Shown here one piece after another: positions 60,114 through 64,000 of a stretch of DNA of 64,000 bases (positions are counted from its first letter, which is position 1; each line of letters starts with the position of its first letter). The notes below the pieces were generated by a model. It did not search any database, was not told where the DNA came from, and was given only the letters and a program-made list of their open reading frames with translations. This DNA is from Sphingomonas cannabina. Its GTDB lineage: Bacteria; Pseudomonadota; Alphaproteobacteria; Sphingomonadales; Sphingomonadaceae. The stretch covers positions 2,155,001-2,219,000 of the forward strand of contig NZ_CP090059.1 in the NCBI RefSeq assembly GCF_021391395.1, given 5' to 3'. A program made the translations under genes and the position numbers.

Positions 60114-63100
60114 ATGATCGATCGCATCGTCACCTGGGCGGTCGAGCGGCGCTGGCTCGTCCTGCTCCTCACCGTCGTCGCCGCCGTCGTCGGCGGCATC
60201 AGCCTCGCGCGCCTGCCGATCGACGCGGTGCCCGACATCACCAACAACCAGGTGCAGGTGAACGTCCTCGCACCTGCGCTCTCTCCCGAGCTGATCGAGA
60301 AGCAGGTCGCCTTTCCGATCGAAACCGCGCTCGCCGGCATCAAGGGGCTGGAAAGCACCCGCTCGCTCAGCCGCAACGGCTTCGCGCAGATCACCGCGGT
60401 ATTCAGCGACTCCACCGATATCTATTTCGCCCGGCAGCAGGTGCAGGAGCGGCTGACGGCGGCGAAGGAAACGTTGCCGGCTGGCATCACGCCCGCAATG
60501 GGGCCGATCGCGACCGGCCTGGGCGAGGTCTATATCTGGACGCTGCGCTATGCCGAACACGCGCATGAACAGCATCGGCCGGGCGAGCCGGGGTTGCAGC
60601 CCGACGGCAGCTACATCACCCCGGAAGGCGATCGGCTTGCGAACGAGGCCGACAAGGCGACCTATCTCCACACCGTGCAGGACTGGATCGTCGCGCCGCA
60701 GGTCAAGGCGGTCGACGGCGTGGCCGGCATCGATTCACTGGGCGGATTTGAGAAGGAATATCTGGTCGTTCCCGACCTGCAGAAGCTGGCGGCGCTCAAG
60801 CTGAGCCTCGCCGATCTCGCCGCCGCGCTCGAGCGCAACAACGTCGCCACCGGCGGCGGCACGGTGGACCGCAACGGCGAGGGTCTCGCGGTCCGCGCCG
60901 ATGCGCGCATCCTCAGCCTCGCGCAATTGCGCGACCGCGTGATCGCATCGCGCGAGGGCGTGCCGATCACGCTCGGCCAAGTCGCCGAGATGCGGCTGGG
61001 CCAGGGCATCCGCATGGGGGCGGCGTCGGAGAACGGCCGTGAGGTGATCACCGGCACCGCGATCATGCGGATCGGCGAGAACAGCCGCACCGTTTCCTCC
61101 GGTGTCGATGCCAAGCTCAAGGCGATCGCGCCGTCGCTGCCCCGCGACGTCGTCATCGAGCCGGTGCTCGACCGCACGCGACTGGTCGACGCGACGATCG
61201 GCACCGTGGCGCGCAACCTCACCGAAGGCGCGCTGCTGGTGATCGCGGTGCTGTTCGTGCTGCTCGGCAACTTCCGCGCGGCGCTGATCGCAGCGCTGGT
61301 CATCCCGATCACCATGCTGCTCACCGGTTTTGGGATGCTGCGCGTCGGTGTGTCGGCCAATCTGATGAGCCTCGGCGCACTCGATTTCGGCCTGATCGTC
61401 GACGGGGCGGTGATCATCGTCGAGAATGCGCTGCGCCGCATCGCCGATCGCCAGTATCTCGAAGGTCGGTCGCTTGGCCTCGGCGAGCGGATGGAAACGG
61501 TCGCGGCGGCGGCGCGCGAGATGATCCGGCCGTCGGTGTACGGTCAGGCGATCGTCATGCTCGTCTATGTACCGCTGCTGACGCTCTCTGGCGTCGAGGG
61601 CCGCACCTTCGAGCCGATGGCGGTCACGGTCATCATCGCGCTTGCCTTCGCCTTCGTGCTGTCGCTGACCTTCGTTCCCGCTGCGATCGCGATATGGCTG
61701 TCGCGGCCGGTCCGGGAGAAGGAGAGCCGCATTATCGGCTGGCTGCGCCGCCGCTACGAACCCGGCCTGGATCGCGCGCTCGCACGGCCCCGGACGATGA
61801 TCGGCGTGGCGATCGGCGCAGTCGCGCTGGGCGCCGCCGCCTTCTCCAGCCTGGGCCAGGAATTCCTGCCGCAGCTCGACGAGGGCGACGTCCTCGTCTC
61901 GGCCTTTCGCGTGCCGGGCACTTCGGTCGAGCAGAGCCAGAAGATGCAGGCGCAGATCGAGCGCGCGCTGCAGGGCATGCCCGAGATCCGCACGGTCTTC
62001 TCACGCACCGGCACCGCGGAGATCGCGGCGGACCCGATGCCGCCCAATGCGACCGACACCTTCATCATGCTGAAGGACCGCAAGCAATGGCCGAACCCGT
62101 CCGAGGCGAAGGCCGCGATCATCGAGCGGATCGAGGCGCGGCTGGCGACGGTGCCCGGCCACGCCTATGAGGTCACGCAGCCGATCCAGATGCGCTTCAA
62201 CGAGCTCATCGCCGGCGTGCGATCCGACGTCGCGGTGAAGGTGTTCGGCGAAGACTTCGCCGAGATGAACGCGGTCGCCAACCGCATCGCCGCCGCGCTG
62301 CGCCGCGTGCCGGGCGCAGAGGACGTCAAGGTCGAGCAGACCGAGGGCCTCCCCATGCTCGACATCGCCTATAGTCAGGATCGGGCGAGCCGGGTCGGCG
62401 TGGCGGCGCAGGACGTCGCAGATACGGTTGCCGCCGCGATCGGCGGGCGCGAGGCGGGCCGCATCTTCGAGGGCGACCGCAGCTTTCCCATCGTGATCCG
62501 CCTTGCCGATGCTACACGCGCCGATCTCGAGGCGCTCGGCCAGACGCCGGTGCCGACCCCGGCCGGCGCGTTCGTGCCCCTGGCCAGCGTCGCCGACATC
62601 CGGATTGTGGATGGTCCCAACCAGATCAGCCGCGAGAACGGCAAGCGCCGCGTCGTCGTCCAGGTTAATGTCCGTGGGCGCGACGTCGCGAGTGTCGTGT
62701 CCGAGGCGCGCGCCGCGATCGCGCGCGACGTGCCGCTTCCCGCCGGCATCTGGCTGATCTGGGGTGGCCAGTTCGAGAATCTGGCCTCGGCACGCGGCCG
62801 GCTCGCGGTGGTGGTGCCGGCGTGCTTCGCGCTGATCATGCTGCTGCTCTACGGGGCGCTGCGAAACATTCGGGATGCCGCGATCGTGTTCACCGGCGTG
62901 CCGCTGGCGTTGGTGGGCGGTGCGCTCGCGCTGCTCCTGCGGGGCATGCCCTTCTCGATCTCGGCCGCGGTCGGATTCATCGCGCTGTCGGGTATCGCGG
63001 TGCTCAATGGGCTGGTGATGCTCACCTCGATCCAGAAGCTGGTCGAGGAGGGCCGTGATCCGGCATCCGCTGCCCGGGAGGGAGCGTTGGCACGCCTCCG

Positions 63101-63314
63101 CCCGGTCGCGATGACCGCGCTGGTGGCGAGCCTCGGCTTTCTGCCGATGGCGCTCGGACATGGCGCGGGTGCGGAGGTGCAGAAGCCGCTCGCGACCGTG
63201 GTGATCGGCGGATTGTTCTCGGCGACCTTATTGACGTTGTTCGTGCTGCCGACGCTCTATGCTCGGTTCGGCGGCGGGCGGTCGCCGAGCCAGGCGGCGG
63301 GTGTCGGCCAATGA
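60114..63314 (+). CDS. czcA: CzcA-like heavy-metal efflux RND transporter
   Basis: A 1066-residue inner-membrane proton/metal antiporter of the HME-RND family. It has the expected twelve transmembrane pattern with two large periplasmic loops. The N-terminus MIDRIVTWAVERRWLVLLLTVVAAVVGGISLARLPIDAVPDITNNQVQV is typical. The TM4 motif D424-F-G-L-I-V-D430-G-A-V-I-I-V-E437-N matches the DFGxxxDGAxxxxEN type of Co/Zn/Cd (HME1) pumps rather than the Ag/Cu type. A metal-binding loop has EHAHEQH (about 149-155). Exports divalent cations from periplasm or cytoplasm through CzcB/CzcC. No regulator of the operon is visible in the window. Confidence 0.93.
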   Translation: MIDRIVTWAVERRWLVLLLTVVAAVVGGISLARLPIDAVPDITNNQVQVNVLAPALSPELIEKQVAFPIETALAGIKGLESTRSLSRNGFAQITAVFSDSTDIYFARQQVQERLTAAKETLPAGITPAMGPIATGLGEVYIWTLRYAEHAHEQHRPGEPGLQPDGSYITPEGDRLANEADKATYLHTVQDWIVAPQVKAVDGVAGIDSLGGFEKEYLVVPDLQKLAALKLSLADLAAALERNNVATGGGTVDRNGEGLAVRADARILSLAQLRDRVIASREGVPITLGQVAEMRLGQGIRMGAASENGREVITGTAIMRIGENSRTVSSGVDAKLKAIAPSLPRDVVIEPVLDRTRLVDATIGTVARNLTEGALLVIAVLFVLLGNFRAALIAALVIPITMLLTGFGMLRVGVSANLMSLGALDFGLIVDGAVIIVENALRRIADRQYLEGRSLGLGERMETVAAAAREMIRPSVYGQAIVMLVYVPLLTLSGVEGRTFEPMAVTVIIALAFAFVLSLTFVPAAIAIWLSRPVREKESRIIGWLRRRYEPGLDRALARPRTMIGVAIGAVALGAAAFSSLGQEFLPQLDEGDVLVSAFRVPGTSVEQSQKMQAQIERALQGMPEIRTVFSRTGTAEIAADPMPPNATDTFIMLKDRKQWPNPSEAKAAIIERIEARLATVPGHAYEVTQPIQMRFNELIAGVRSDVAVKVFGEDFAEMNAVANRIAAALRRVPGAEDVKVEQTEGLPMLDIAYSQDRASRVGVAAQDVADTVAAAIGGREAGRIFEGDRSFPIVIRLADATRADLEALGQTPVPTPAGAFVPLASVADIRIVDGPNQISRENGKRRVVVQVNVRGRDVASVVSEARAAIARDVPLPAGIWLIWGGQFENLASARGRLAVVVPACFALIMLLLYGALRNIRDAAIVFTGVPLALVGGALALLLRGMPFSISAAVGFIALSGIAVLNGLVMLTSIQKLVEEGRDPASAAREGALARLRPVAMTALVASLGFLPMALGHGAGAEVQKPLATVVIGGLFSATLLTLFVLPTLYARFGGGRSPSQAAGVGQ

Positions 63315-63324
63315 TGCCGTCAGA

Positions 63325-64000
<676 letters not shown>

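Overview
The window looks like a chromosomal segment of a GC-rich alphaproteobacterium of the Sphingomonas type. Five large TonB-dependent receptors occur in 64 kb. Three of them carry the DxIGKLPD-like plug start typical of Caulobacter/Xanthomonas/Sphingomonas receptors. Glycoside hydrolases, Tat or Sec signal peptides and orphan flavin-dependent halogenases sit beside the receptors. No rRNA, tRNA, CRISPR array, transposase or integrase was seen. All calls come from reading the sequence; no database search was run.

Layout. 1-9.3 kb is mostly housekeeping: a WYL-like gene tail, a small exported protein, UvrD/PcrA helicase, PiT phosphate permease, an MHS-type transporter, rluB-rsmD and a lone receiver protein. 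Two inverted copies of a ~172-bp palindromic element lie here. 9.4-21 kb is a D-amino-acid/acyl-amino-acid region: dgcN-dgcA (D-glutamate catabolism), a LysR regulator, a TonB receptor, a penicillin-acylase-family hydrolase, a D-aminoacylase and a beta-lactamase-fold hydrolase. 21.1-30.9 kb is a xyloglucan locus: GH35 beta-galactosidase and GH74 xyloglucanase diverge from GH31 alpha-xylosidase, followed by a TonB receptor behind a perfect LacI-type operator. 30.9-35.6 kb is a translationally coupled trio of two tryptophan-halogenase-like proteins and a second GH35. 35.7-44.6 kb holds an alpha/beta hydrolase, a GntR/FCD regulator divergent from a TonB receptor, a GH115 alpha-glucuronidase and a third GH35. 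This suits glucuronoxylan or decorated hemicellulose.

44.6-51.4 kb looks like an insertion or rearrangement zone. Remnants of a siderophore-receptor 3' end and a PepSY-TM gene come first. Then follow an intact ECF sigma / FecR / STN-type TonB receptor / amidohydrolase cassette and a frameshifted, truncated amino-acid permease. 51.4-57.2 kb repeats the receptor-halogenase theme: TonB receptor, halogenase, SGNH esterase and a 47-bp remnant matching the 3' end of a GH35 gene. 57.3-63.3 kb is a czcCBA heavy-metal efflux operon led by a small histidine-bearing exported protein. The window ends in the 3' part of an FAD-dependent oxidoreductase.

The main theme is outer-membrane capture of plant-wall oligosaccharides by TonB receptors and their periplasmic trimming by GH74, GH35, GH31, GH115 and esterases. 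The least understood recurring part is the set of three flavin-dependent halogenases encoded directly after carbohydrate-type receptors. Their substrate is unknown, and they are the best candidate here for an undescribed system.
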